NCBI GenBank assembly: GCA_032718475.1
Contig: JAUCBJ010002327.1
Coordinates: 1 to 20,726, forward strand
Direction: 5' to 3'
Source: Nemertoderma westbladi
Lineage: Eukaryota > Xenacoelomorpha > Nemertodermatida > Nemertodermatidae
DNA length: 20,726 nt
The position numbers and the translations under genes are program-made. The notes below the pieces were generated by a model. It made no database searches. It was not told the origin of the DNA and worked only from the letters and a program-made list of their open reading frames with translations. Shown here in pieces: positions 10,184 to 18,116 of this stretch (position 1 is its first letter; the number at the start of each line of letters is the position of its first letter).

Positions 10184-10570
10184 CGTCAGGACCACCGTCA
10201 CTGCGTGCAGCGCCTGTATGAACCACCGGTCCAGCCAGGCCAAGGAACCCATGGCCACGGCTGACGCCCCACAAACCCGCCCCTTTGAGTCCGTCTCAGG
10301 GGACTTCTTCGCCCTCAACGGGAAGGATTTCCTGGTGCTCGTCGACCGCTACTCCGGGTGGCCCGAGGTGCACCCCTTCACCTCCTCCCCAACAGCAGCA
10401 AAGACGGGGGACAACCTGCGGGAACTATTCGTTCGGTTCGGGGTCCCCACCCACTTCCGGTCCGACGGCGGTCCTCAGTTTACCGCCGCCTCCTTCATCG
10501 ACTTCCTCCACGACTGGGGGGTAATCCCGGTGACGTCATCACCAGGATACCCCCAGGGAAACGGCCTCGC
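10047..10570 (+). pseudogene. pol: Integrase zinc-binding domain and catalytic core (first two Asp)
   Basis: It opens with VIQKESRRDILRRLHAPHQG, the paired histidines of the integrase HHCC finger, followed by VYWPGITNDVRTTVTACSAC with the two cysteines. The core shows SGDFFALNG (Asp at 10302-10304) and FRSDGGPQF (Asp at 10464-10466). TSSPGYPQGNG precedes where the catalytic Glu should come. The Glu codon GAG is at 10571-10573, one base short of frame, so a 1-bp deletion just before it breaks the D,D(35)E triad. It cuts and joins element ends to target DNA in intact relatives, but cannot here. Confidence 0.9.
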
Positions 10571-11179
10571 GAGTCCGCCATCAAGGCCATCAAGGGCCTC
10601 CTTAGTAAGACTGGCGGCTCCACAACGAATCCGCAGTTCCAGGAGGGGCTCCTGGAACTCCACAACTCCCCTCGGGAGCACGGGAAGTCACCGGCCGAAA
10701 TCCTCTTCGGCCACCCAACGCGGACGCGGGTTCCCACGCACCACTCGGCGTTCGCAGCGACCCACCAGGCAACGCGGACGCACCTGGACAAGGTCCTCCC
10801 TTCACTACAGGCGGTGCAAGTCAGGCGCTACAACCAGGGCACCAAGGTCCTGACACCCCTTCCCCTGGGAACACATGTCCGCATACAACACCCCACCACC
10901 AAGCGCTGGGACCACATGGGTGTGGTAGTGGAAGTTGCGCCCAACCGCAAATACAGGGTTCGGACACCCTCGGGACGCACCCTGGTCCGCAACCGGCGCT
11001 TTCTATTGCCAGACATCTCGGCGCCACACCTGGAACCGCCGCAGCTGGCTCCAGAACCAGCGCCACCACCACCGCGGCCACCACGCACCGTCACGTGGAG
11101 CCCAGAGCTCGAAACTCAGGTGGAGCCCCCGCGGCGCAGCTACCCACGGCGGGTGAGACGCCCACCCCGCAGACTATAG
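10571..11179 (+). pseudogene. pol: Integrase C-terminal part with DNA-binding tail
   Basis: In the third frame the protein resumes with ESAIKAIKGLL, the helix carrying the catalytic Glu, then NSPREHGKSPAEILFGHPTR, a conserved gypsy integrase block. The C-terminal domain reads LPLGTHVRIQHPTTKRWDH, GVVVEVAPNRKYRVRTPSGR and LVRNRRFLLP, an SH3-like or GPY/F-type DNA-binding module. A Pro-rich, basic tail (PEPAPPPPRPPRTV, RRSYPRRVRRPPRRL) ends at TAG 11177-11179, 50 bp before the 3' LTR. There is no sign of an env gene after it. Confidence 0.88.
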
Positions 11180-11220
11180 ATTGATAGCATTGCATTGCCA
11201 GCACTATGGTGTCAATGCTA

Positions 11221-11229
11221 GAAAGGGGG
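11221..11229 (+). promoter_or_regulatory. Polypurine tract for plus-strand priming
   Basis: GAAAGGGGG lies directly upstream of the 3' LTR, at the expected position and composition for a retrotransposon plus-strand primer. Confidence 0.8.
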
Positions 11230-11441
11230 TGTGGTGATACCGCGTGGCTCGCCCCATACTCAGCACACTCAGTATCTGGGATACACAGCAATATACTGAT
11301 CTCTGCTGCTTATGGTAGTACAGCAGTAGTACTTATCTACTGCTTAATAATATGTATAGTAGTATCTCGTGTCTGATATGTAATATAACGAATTGTTAAT
11401 ATATCAGATTATACTTTGTATGATATATCCATATCCATACA
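11230..11441 (+). repeat. 3' LTR (212 bp)
   Basis: Same sequence as the 5' LTR except for T/G, A/T and G/C substitutions and an extra ATA. It is followed by the ACTTT target duplication. Confidence 0.93.
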
Positions 11442-11446
11442 ACTTT

Positions 11447-11589
11447 GATATTTTGGCTGTCAAACCGTAACTCTTAAATCGTTTTAGTACTGCCTCCAGG
11501 TCCTTAAAATGTTGTTCTTCGTTTGGGCTTGCGATTAATATATCGTCAATGTAACCCACAGCAAAAGATAAACCTGAAAGAGCAGTATC
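11447..11589 (-). pseudogene. pol: Old Ty3/gypsy element: RT catalytic segment with YIDD
   Basis: Minus-strand reading gives TALSGLSFAVGYIDDILIAS, then NEEQHFKDLEAVLKRFKSYG. GYIDDILIAS is the intact Y-x-D-D box of a gypsy RT. This 143-bp piece is stranded between two insertions: the SINE on its 5' side (TATTAATCG duplication) and the plus-strand LTR retrotransposon on its 3' side (ACTTT duplication). Its frame is continuous with the segments on both sides once those are ignored. Confidence 0.9.
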
Positions 11590-11598
11590 TATTAATCG

Positions 11599-11844
11599 AA
11601 AGGCGGGGTAGCTCAGTTAGTTGAGCGCCGGGCCTGCAATCTATGGTTGTAGGTTCAGCCCCGCCAGGGTCCACTCAGCCTTTCATCTACTGGGGTCGAT
11701 AAATTGAGTACAAGTTAAATAACTGGGAGTAATAAATCTTGGGATAGGAGTAGCGCCCACCCCTACCCTCGGGTAGCAGCTATCGAAAGAGGAGCCATCG
11801 GGTCGCCTCCGGCTTCGGCCGACTATTTGCTTGCTTTGCCACAG
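11599..11844 (+). mobile_element. tRNA-derived SINE with 9-bp target duplication
   Basis: The head reads GGCGGGGTAGCTCAGTTAGT, a tRNA acceptor/D-arm with a pol III A-box, and about 45 bp later GGTTGTAGGTTCAGCCCCGC, a degenerate B-box/T-arm that pairs back to the acceptor. The anticodon arm does not fold well, so this is tRNA-derived rather than a working tRNA. The body continues CCTTTCATCTACTGGGGTCG then ATAAATTGAGTAC, a type of central sequence common in invertebrate tRNA SINEs. TATTAATCG flanks it at 11590-11598 and 11845-11853. It has no clear A-rich tail. Confidence 0.85.
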
Positions 11845-11853
11845 TATTAATCG

Positions 11854-12086
11854 TTGAAAGGTTTGGCTAGCGTTTTTGAGACCAAAAGGCATTCTTTTGA
11901 AACAAAACATAACAAAAGGTGTAGTAATTAATATAGCAGTTTTTTTTACGTCATCATCCGCCATAGGAATTAGGTAAAAAGCTTTTTCGAGATCTATTTT
12001 TGTAAAGACGGTGCAGCCCCTAAAGTTATTGCTTATGTCTGCTATCTTTGGCATAGGATAGCAGTCATAAACAAAAGTTTGCCGAT
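11854..12086 (-). pseudogene. pol: Old Ty3/gypsy element: RT fingers-palm segment
   Basis: Minus-strand reading: QTFVYDCYPMPKIADI, then GCTVFTKIDLEKAFYLIPM (motif A with catalytic Asp), KKTAILITTPFVMFCFKRMP and FGLKNASQTFQRLI (motif B helix). These are classic Ty3/gypsy RT blocks. It is bounded by the piggyBac-like element (TTAA) on the 5' side and the SINE on the 3' side. The open frame visible further down to 11683 is SINE sequence, not protein. Confidence 0.92.
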
Positions 12087-12103
12087 TTAACCCTATTAAA
12101 CCC

Positions 12104-12141
12104 GGGGGGGGGGGGGGGGGTTCAATATGACCCCCCCCCCC
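12104..12141 (+). repeat. G17 - TTCAATATGA - C11 hairpin (left end of piggyBac-like element)
   Basis: A run of 17 G, a 10-nt spacer and a run of 11 C just inside the left terminus. The arms can pair, and each run could instead form a G-quadruplex or i-motif. Exact run lengths are uncertain. Confidence 0.85.
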
Positions 12142-12329
12142 GTGGTTTTTTTATTATAATTCTGACACTAACGCAGTTGGGAATCTGAAATTTTATGACT
12201 TTTCCTATAAATCTATTGTCTTCTTAGTAGTGAAAACCGTTTTCAAAAATATTGGGTACTTTTCGAGTTATAGCACCATTTTTTAACCCTACTTTTGGCA
12301 CTTTTTTTGAGACGTTTTTTGAAAATTAC

Positions 12330-13140
12330 ATTTCATTAAATATGAATTGTAACATCTCTACTTTTGATTTACACCGGTTTTTTGGTGTTAGAAATTGGAT
12401 GGAATTCATATAAATTGATTTAGAAATTTCAAACTTGTTTTTTTCGGTGGGTGCCAAATTTTGGTGCCAGCACCAAATTTTGAAAGAAGTCAATTTTGTA
12501 AATTGATTGTTTGAAACTTGTTTTTTACGCAATTGGGGTTTTTTGGGGTTCTGGATTCGATGAAATATATACGAGTTGCACCAAGCGTATCAAACTTGTA
12601 TTTTTCGGTGCTGTGTGCAAATTTTGGTGCTAGCACGAAATTTTGAAAATCCATTCAATAGATAAAATTGCTTGTGACAATTTATTTCTTGCGTTTTATA
12701 GGTTTATGGCTGTTCTGAATTCAATGGAAAATATAATTATCGAACTAGACATCTCAAACTTGTATTTTTCGGATGTGGGTGCAAAATGTTGTCCTAGCAC
12801 CAAATTTTGAAAACCATCAAATATATAAATTGATTGTGTCACCTTGTTTCCTGCGTTATATGGGTTTGTTAGGGTTCTGAATTCAATGGAATCAGTAAAA
12901 ATTTCATAAGAGTTCTCAAACTTGTATTTTTCGCCGGTGGGTGAAAATTGTTGTGCCAGCACCAAATTTGGGAAAATATGCAAATTGATAAGTAGATAGT
13001 ATCACCTTGTTTCTTGCGTTATACGGGTTTATGAGGGTCCTGAATCCGATGGAATCAATAAAAACAGCACTGGACATCGCAAACTTGTACTTTTTGGTGA
13101 TGGGTACGAAATTTGGTGCTAGCACCAAAATTTGCCAAAT
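12330..13140 (+). repeat. Five tandem ~160-bp units inside the piggyBac-like element
   Basis: The block CAAACTTGTATTTTTCGG followed by GGTGC(T/C)AGCACCAAATTTTG recurs starting near 12430, 12592, 12756, 12916 and 13079, a spacing of 160-164 bp. Units also share a GATGGAAT(TCA) patch before the block and, in the later copies, CACCTTGTTTC-TGCGTTATA. Each contains the small palindrome GGTGCTAGCACC or a variant. Divergence between units is substantial, so the array is old. Confidence 0.85.
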
Positions 13141-13591
13141 TACGCCGAAAAATACAAGTAGTAATGATCTGGCATATTAGAAATGTATTCCATTAGAATC
13201 AGCGCCCTCGAAAACCTGAAAATGTGAATTTATAGCATCGTATAAGTGAATTAAAAATTTTGTGTTCTAACTGAAAAGTGCTGGTTACTTGTTTTTTTCA
13301 TTTTTTTCCTACGCAGAGAGGACTAAACAGCCATTTATAGTAATCATATCATTTTTAAATATTTTCCAATGTATTTTGCACCCCAAAAAACCTGTATTGA
13401 AAAATAATTAGCCGAAAATGTAACTTTCAAATTTTGTGAAAATTGTGCACTACTTGTAATTTTGGTGCTGCAATATAACCACCCCCAGTACATTTTTTCG
13501 AAAATTTTTTTTTTTCGGTCGGATCCAGACAAGTGATACCTACGTACAAACAAAAAATCAGACGTTTTCGTAAATATTTGTAGATTTTAGA

Positions 13592-13624
13592 GGGGGGGGG
13601 GGGTCAATATGACCCCCCCCCCCC
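13592..13624 (+). repeat. G12 - TCAATATGA - C12 hairpin (right end of piggyBac-like element)
   Basis: Same design, same strand orientation of the spacer and same distance class from the terminus as the left-hand hairpin at 12104-12141. Confidence 0.85.
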
Positions 13625-13672
13625 GGTATTTGTACAACATTTTATAGCCCGGTACGGTACTAATAGGGTTAA

Positions 13673-14062
13673 GCGACGATAATCACCACAATTTCTCCAA
13701 GTACCATCAGATTTTGGTACCATGAGCAACGGAGAACACCATGGCGAATCGCTGCGTTCTGCAATGCTATTTTTAACTAAATTATTAAAATCGGAAGTTG
13801 CGGCGGTTAATTTTTCACCAAATATTCTACGCAGTCTAGAAAAACACGGAGGTCCGCTAGTGGTATCATACTTATTTAACAATTTATTTAACCTTGTTTT
13901 GGTATTTGAATTGATTAAGTTAACTTTTGAACTTTCCTTATTAATTTCTTTACTTGAAACAGTTGAAATTGGAAACCAAAAATCAGACGATTTACTACTA
14001 ATGTCTACTTTGGGTGGTCCTGCATAACCAAATAGTTCATCACCAATTGTACAACAATCCAA
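13673..14062 (-). pseudogene. pol: Old Ty3/gypsy element: linker and RT N-terminus
   Basis: Minus-strand reading gives LNKYDTTSGPPCFSRLRRIF, then KLTAATSDFNNLVKNSIAER, SDSPWCSPLLMVPKSDGTWR and NCGDYRRL. This is the start of the gypsy RT domain up to the DYRxLN turn, where the piggyBac-like element cuts in. The codons between 13604 and 13672 belong to that insertion. Upstream (14063-14260) the frame is not followed clearly; roughly 200 bp there may be a degraded linker or a further rearrangement. Confidence 0.9.
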
Positions 14063-14260
14063 TGTTAAACCTAATATCGCACCAGTACCAAATATAAAGA
14101 AAGGTAAGGCAAATACAGTATGGATAGGCCTAACGGTAACTTGCTAACACAATATGCTAAAGGGTAAAAAATAGAGAGAATCATTAAAATCATCACTATT
14201 AGGTTTAAACGATAATTTCTGCCACCAGTTACTGAAAATATACTATATGTGGGGTTCTGG

Positions 14261-14548
14261 TTATGTTAGAAGTCGTACTGTTGATAAAGTTGGATTGATT
14301 CTGGTTGCTGATTTTTGAGGGTTGTTCTTGATTTTTTTATTGGGTTTATTGTTTTCGTTTTGAATCGGCATTTTCATTGGAGTTTTGAAATATATTTGTT
14401 TACTCGCACAATCAATATTGATATTATTGTGTCGGAGAAAATCAATTCCAAGAATGGTTTGTGTTGCGTCTGCCACTATAAAATTCCAAGTAAATGGTTC
14501 CTTTCTAGGAGTTGGAATATAAAATTCAAGTGTTCCTTCCGCTCCCAT
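14261..14548 (-). pseudogene. pol: Old Ty3/gypsy element: protease C-terminal half
   Basis: Minus-strand reading contains GTLEFYIPTPRKEPFTWNFI, then VADATQTILGIDFLRHNNIN and IDCASKQIYF. ILGIDFLRHN is the conserved C-terminal (I/V)LG-DFL block of retropepsins of this group. It overlaps the Gag/protease frame at 14526-14548 in another frame, showing a frameshift inside the protease domain. A Lys/Asn-rich tail follows. Confidence 0.85.
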
Positions 14549-15113
14549 AATTTCGTATTTCAGAATAATTAGCTGCTTTTAACAGGACATTATTCTGGGA
14601 TTTATTTTTCAGAAGGGATTGGAATTTCTGGGGTAATACTGTATATGTAGAATAATCACTGCCAGAATCAATGAGAAATTCTCCTACCGGTAAAGCTTCT
14701 ACGTGAATATTACAAATATCACTACCACCGGTATTATTGTTTTCATTATTACTGTCAGAGTTACCTGGATTTCCACAACGTCGGTTTGGTAGATTGCGCC
14801 ATGAGCAGGGCGGTCGGCACGTGGATGCTTCTCTGCCATAAGTGTAATGGTAGTAACAGCAGGCTCCATTTGGGTTGTATTCTCGAGATTGGGAGCGAGA
14901 ATGTGAGCGCTGACGATGAGGTGTTGCTGAACGAGAACCAGAGCGTGATGAGTTGTATCGAGAAGGGAAACGATCTCCATTTCGGCGTGTTGAGAGGTCT
15001 CTTAGTTGCGTGTTTATCTGCGAAATTTGATCAGCGAGTGACTTCTGAGATTGGACAAGGATCTTTTGCGACTCTTGGAGCATGTTGATTTCAGTTCTGT
15101 TGAACCGTTTCAC
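14526..15113 (-). pseudogene. gag-pol: Old Ty3/gypsy element: Gag C-terminus and protease active site
   Basis: The frame opens with a GTG codon, not ATG, so it is a continuation rather than a true start. A Gln/Ser-rich helical stretch (LQESQKILVQSQKSLADQIS) is followed by an Arg/Ser-rich basic region. Then comes the Cys/His block ACCYYHYTYGREASTCRPPC, typical of the Gag end in a gypsy group that lacks a standard zinc knuckle. VGEFLIDSGSDYSTY is the protease active-site loop with D-S-G. Gag is far shorter than normal. Confidence 0.82.
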
Positions 15114-15115
15114 TG

Positions 15116-15262
15116 TATATGCGACATAAGAATCATAATTGCGATAGGATTCTCTTTGCTGAGTTCATCGATCATGTCGGCTTTCTTGTCGGGTAGCGAG
15201 TAGTTGGGATGTGAACTGTTCAGTTGCTGGAGGACTTCAGCCAGATCAGCCTTAGACAATAA
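15116..15262 (-). pseudogene. gag: Old Ty3/gypsy element: Gag N-terminal remnant
   Basis: Minus-strand frame LLSKADLAEVLQQLNSSHPN continues through PDKKADMIDELSKENPIAIM to a TGA at 15110-15112. It has a stop just upstream and no ATG. Position next to the primer site suggests it is Gag, but most of the capsid domain between it and the frame at 15113 is missing. Confidence 0.5.
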
Positions 15263-15300
15263 CTAAGCTACTAATTTATTTAAAAAAAGAAACAAATCGC

Positions 15301-15312
15301 TGGGTCACCAAA
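15301..15312 (-). promoter_or_regulatory. Primer-binding site of the old Ty3/gypsy element
   Basis: On the minus strand TGGTGACCCA follows a 2-nt spacer after the LTR end ...CTCACA. TGG complements the tRNA CCA end, and the TGGTGACCC form is frequent in arthropod-type gypsy elements. Confidence 0.7.
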
Positions 15313-15710
15313 TGTGAGAATTACTCACAGGATAAGAAAACAATTACTGTAGTTTACTATAGTTCACATTAATAATCATTCTTCATCGTTATGCATACTG
15401 TCCTTCAACCTCTAACTGCAAAGCTGTGTAACATACAATTATCTCCTACTACACAGCTGACTAATCAGTTGTGATTATAATTAATCAATATAATTAATCT
15501 GATTAAATTACATATAGGTTACTCTAACATGCAATAATTCAAAAGTTTGTTTATTAATTTTCCGGTGCTAAATATATTATTACAGTATAATTTTATGTTT
15601 GTAACTACTTTCGGGATACAGTAGGCTAATTGGTTGGCGGCAGATTTAAACTTCAACCGCCAGTTTTGCTATATGTTAAATTCAGGTTTTACCGTTTTAC
15701 AACTAACAGT
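15313..15710 (-). repeat. 5' LTR of the old Ty3/gypsy element (outer limit uncertain)
   Basis: In plus orientation the LTR begins TGTGAGAATTACTCACA, itself an imperfect 17-nt palindrome, directly next to the primer site. The outer end cannot be fixed because the other LTR is not in the window; 15710 is a guess near an ACTAACA. The content is AT-rich. Confidence 0.5.
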
Positions 15711-15872
15711 CTCGGTACTGTAGATGACCGTAAGGTCGAAATGTCATAAGACTTTATAATTTTGTTTTTTAATATTCATTAATTTTGGGCCGTAGGCTTA
15801 TTCATTAACCCTTTATATTTAAAATAATTTTGACTTGAAACTCCTTCATTATTATTTACTATAACGGGAAGA

Positions 15873-16307
15873 TAGACCCCTAGTTTATAGACCCCTAGTT
15901 TATAGACCCCTAGTTTATAGAGCCCTAGTTTATAGACCCCTAGTTTATAGACCCCTAGTTTATAGACCCCTAGTTTATAGACCCCTAGTTTATAGACCCC
16001 TAGTTTATAGACCCCTAGTTTATAGACCCATAGTTTATAGACCCCTAGTTTATAGACCCCTAGTTTATAGACCCCTAGTTTATAGACCCCTAGTTTATAG
16101 ACCCCTAGTTTATAGACCCCTAGTTTATAGACCCATAGTTTATAGACCCCTAGTTTATAGACCCCTAGTTTATAGACCCCTAGTTTATAGACCCCTAGTT
16201 TATAGACCCCTAGTTTATAGACCCCTAGTTTATAGACCCCTAGTTTATAGACCCCTAGTTTATAGACCCCTAGTTTATAGACCCCTAGTTTATAGACCCC
16301 TAATTTC
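15873..16307. repeat. 15-bp minisatellite, about 29 copies
   Basis: The unit TAGACCCCTAGTTTA repeats head to tail with almost no variation: two units have CCCATAG and one has GAGCCCTAG. Because 15 is divisible by three, minus-strand translation gives an uninterrupted GVYKL pentapeptide repeat (184-codon frame with unique ends), but this is expected of such an array. The homogeneity points to recent expansion. Confidence 0.95.
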
Positions 16308-17160
16308 ACCTTATAATAACTTTTACTTTTCATACATTATATTCAGCATCATTTGGGAAAATTTGGAGGGTGGGGGTCTATCGACGCAATTAAAACTCAC
16401 CCCTTTCCAGTCGAAAATCGATGCAAATAACAACAGATGCATTCAACCGTCTCAAATCGGGTCAAATTTTCATTAGATGTTCGAGAATAGTAGACCTAAT
16501 CACAACAACTTCGCTAACAATTAAAAATTTAAAATTATTTCTGAAAGCTCAGTAGGCATATTAATAGGCCACTAGTTGGAATACAGTGACTCCTTCGTAT
16601 TCATGTTAACTATGAAAATACAATTCAAAATGCACGAGATATCTTTCAAAGTTGATATGGCAGTGTGAACTCTTGTTATCATGATAATTATACTTTCATA
16701 ATGTTTTTCTGTTGTTATGGTTTTATTGTAATATTTAATATAAATGTACTATATGTTAGTATGTAATATAATAATGTAATATAATATTAATTTACAATTA
16801 TTGCATACATTATTATATATTTTGATGTTTTTTATGTGTGCTATTGGACGATGGGTGGTCACCCGTGGTTGGGCAGTAGAGTTAAAAGGTATTACGTATA
16901 TTGTCCTTAAACCATGTTGTTACACCATCTATCTTTCCTTATAACACTGCAGATCCGACAGTAAGGCCTCAGTAGGACTCAGCTACAATTACCCATATAT
17001 AATATAAGTAGTATAGGATACATGTACCTCACATCGAGGTCACCCGTAGTCCATCATTACCGTCCATTTCTGGTACTCCATCCAATAAGAAGCCACCATT
17101 TCAACCTTTAGCAGTGGTCGTTATTATTTCAACCAATCAGATGTCAGCATTTCATCCGTA
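16308..17160. other. AT-rich stretch with nothing recognised
   Basis: No gene or RNA seen. GGTCACCCGT occurs at about 16858 and again at about 17038, and poly(AT) runs at 16730-16820. Nothing further can be supported. Confidence 0.6.
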
Positions 17161-17238
17161 ACAATGGTAACTTCTCAAGTTCCCTCATATTCCGCTAGAG
17201 GCGTTATTAGTCACCCATCGCTAGTACTCCGTCCAATC

Positions 17239-17470
17239 ACCAACCTTTATTTTACAGGTGTTCGAGTGTCTACAGGTAACTTCTACTATTTTTCAAATCG
17301 CTATTTTTCAGCAACCAGTATTTTCATATTTACCAACCTTTATCTTACAGACGCTAGGGGTGTCTACAGGTAACTTCTACTATTTTTCAAATCGCTATTT
17401 TTCAGCAACCAGTATTTTCATATTCACCAACCTTTATTTTACAGGTGCTACGAGTGTCTACAGGTAACTT
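17239..17470 (+). repeat. 93-94 bp tandem repeat, about 2.4 copies, with splice-like signals
   Basis: ACCAACCTTTAT starts units at 17239, 17332 and 17426. Each unit carries a pyrimidine-rich tract ending TTACAG, an 18-19 nt insert ending GTGTCTACAG (or a close variant), and GTAACTTCTACTA. Copies 1 and 2 are nearly identical across TTTTTCAAATCGCTATTTTT and CAGCAACCAGTATTTTCATA. Open frames across it exist only because 93 is divisible by three. Confidence 0.85.
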
Positions 17471-17516
17471 CTACTAATTTTCATCAGTAACTAAATTTAA
17501 TTTTGCAATTTTTCAG

Positions 17517-17642
17517 ATAACAAAATATTCAACCGGGTTCGAACTCGGGACTGTTATAACTCCTCACAACTCGTCACCCACTCTTCCACCCAACCTCGAG
17601 AGAAAAAGGCGATAATTATCCGAGTTATAACAAAATATTCAA
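17517..17642 (-). repeat. Small tRNA-like insert bounded by 16-bp direct repeats
   Basis: ATAACAAAATATTCAA occurs at 17517-17532 and 17627-17642. The 94 bp between them, read on the minus strand, holds TGGAAGAGTGGGTGAC (A-box-like) and GAGTTCGAACCCGG (a good B-box/T-arm). This fits a tRNA-derived retroposed fragment of the Ser/Leu type, but no full cloverleaf folds. Confidence 0.5.
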
Positions 17643-17873
17643 TCGATGATATGATATGATATTGTACTGTACAGTACGTAGCCTAACCTAACCATCCATT
17701 CGTATACCTACCGTAGCTATGATGGTTACTCTTCCTTTCACTTTTTTCTCTCCCTCTCTCTCTTTAGTGTTGTTTGTTATTGATTGATTGTTGTCAACTC
17801 AATGATTTCCTATCCACTCACCCGCTACTTGGCCACGTTGCTGTATCCTTGTGTTTTACTGCAATTCTCCACT

Positions 17874-17926
17874 CACTCTTCCATCCAACCTCGAGAGAAA
17901 AAGGCGATAAATATCTGAGTTATACC
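17874..17926 (-). repeat. Second partial copy of the 17533-17626 sequence
   Basis: CACTCTTCCA-CCAACCTCG, then AGAGAAAAAGGCGATAA and GAGTTATA-C match 17579-17629 with a few changes. The B-box end is absent from this copy, and a polypyrimidine tract (17740-17766) lies between the two copies. Confidence 0.75.
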
Positions 17927-18116
17927 ATAGTCATTGAATTCTTCATCTTCATCACTGGTAGCAGATGTTTATAAATAGCTTCTAGTTCCTTAACATAATT
18001 ACTATAGCGTAGAATACATTAATTCGACTATTAATAATAATCGATTTCTTTTATCGATGTAACTGATCGATCAACTAAGTTGAATATAAGTTAGAATGAT
18101 AGGGCTAGCATTGATT

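Larger units (their letters stand above)
6566..11441 (+). mobile_element. Ty3/gypsy-type LTR retrotransposon, full-length but defective (4,876 bp)
   Basis: It has TG...CA long terminal repeats at 6566-6774 and 11230-11441, a TGG-starting primer site, a GAAAGGGGG polypurine tract and a 5-bp target duplication ACTTT (6561-6565, 11442-11446). Domain order is Gag with zinc knuckles, aspartic protease, RT, RNase H, integrase, which is the Ty3/gypsy order. The LTRs differ by three substitutions and a 3-bp indel, so insertion appears recent, yet the coding region needs several frame changes and crosses one stop. The interior is clearly GC-rich against AT-rich surroundings and AT-rich LTRs. There is no envelope-like frame between integrase and the 3' LTR. 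Confidence 0.93.
12091..13668. mobile_element. Non-autonomous piggyBac-like element, 1,578 bp, TTAA-flanked
   Basis: TTAA (12087-12090 and 13669-13672) brackets termini that both read inward CCCTATTA. The left then gives AACCCGGGG and the right, reversed, GTACCGTACCGGGCT. TTAA targets with 5'-CCC ends are characteristic of piggyBac-type elements. The insertion splits a gypsy RT gene, and removing it with one TTAA leaves that RT frame uninterrupted, proving insertion rather than ancient flanking sequence. No transposase frame exists. The interior is mostly five tandem units of about 160 bp bounded by G/C-tract hairpins. Confidence 0.85.

Noticed and set aside
11599-11665. Possible functional tRNA gene
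   Set aside because: Acceptor and T-arm pair, but the anticodon stem does not, and the sequence continues into a SINE body with target duplications.
13722-14027. Plus-strand open frame of 101 codons
   Set aside because: Antisense to the RT N-terminus of the old gypsy element, which has recognisable conserved blocks.
14786-15088. Plus-strand open frame of 100 codons
   Set aside because: Antisense to the Gag/protease frame with its Cys/His block and IDSGSD motif.
15779-16333. Protein-coding gene for a GVYKL repeat protein, or a CRISPR-like array
   Set aside because: 15-bp period with no spacers rules out CRISPR. The open frame follows from a unit length divisible by three.
17740-17766. Polypyrimidine tract ending CTTTAG as a 3' splice site
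   Set aside because: No coding exon can be recognised after it; a simple CT-rich repeat explains it.
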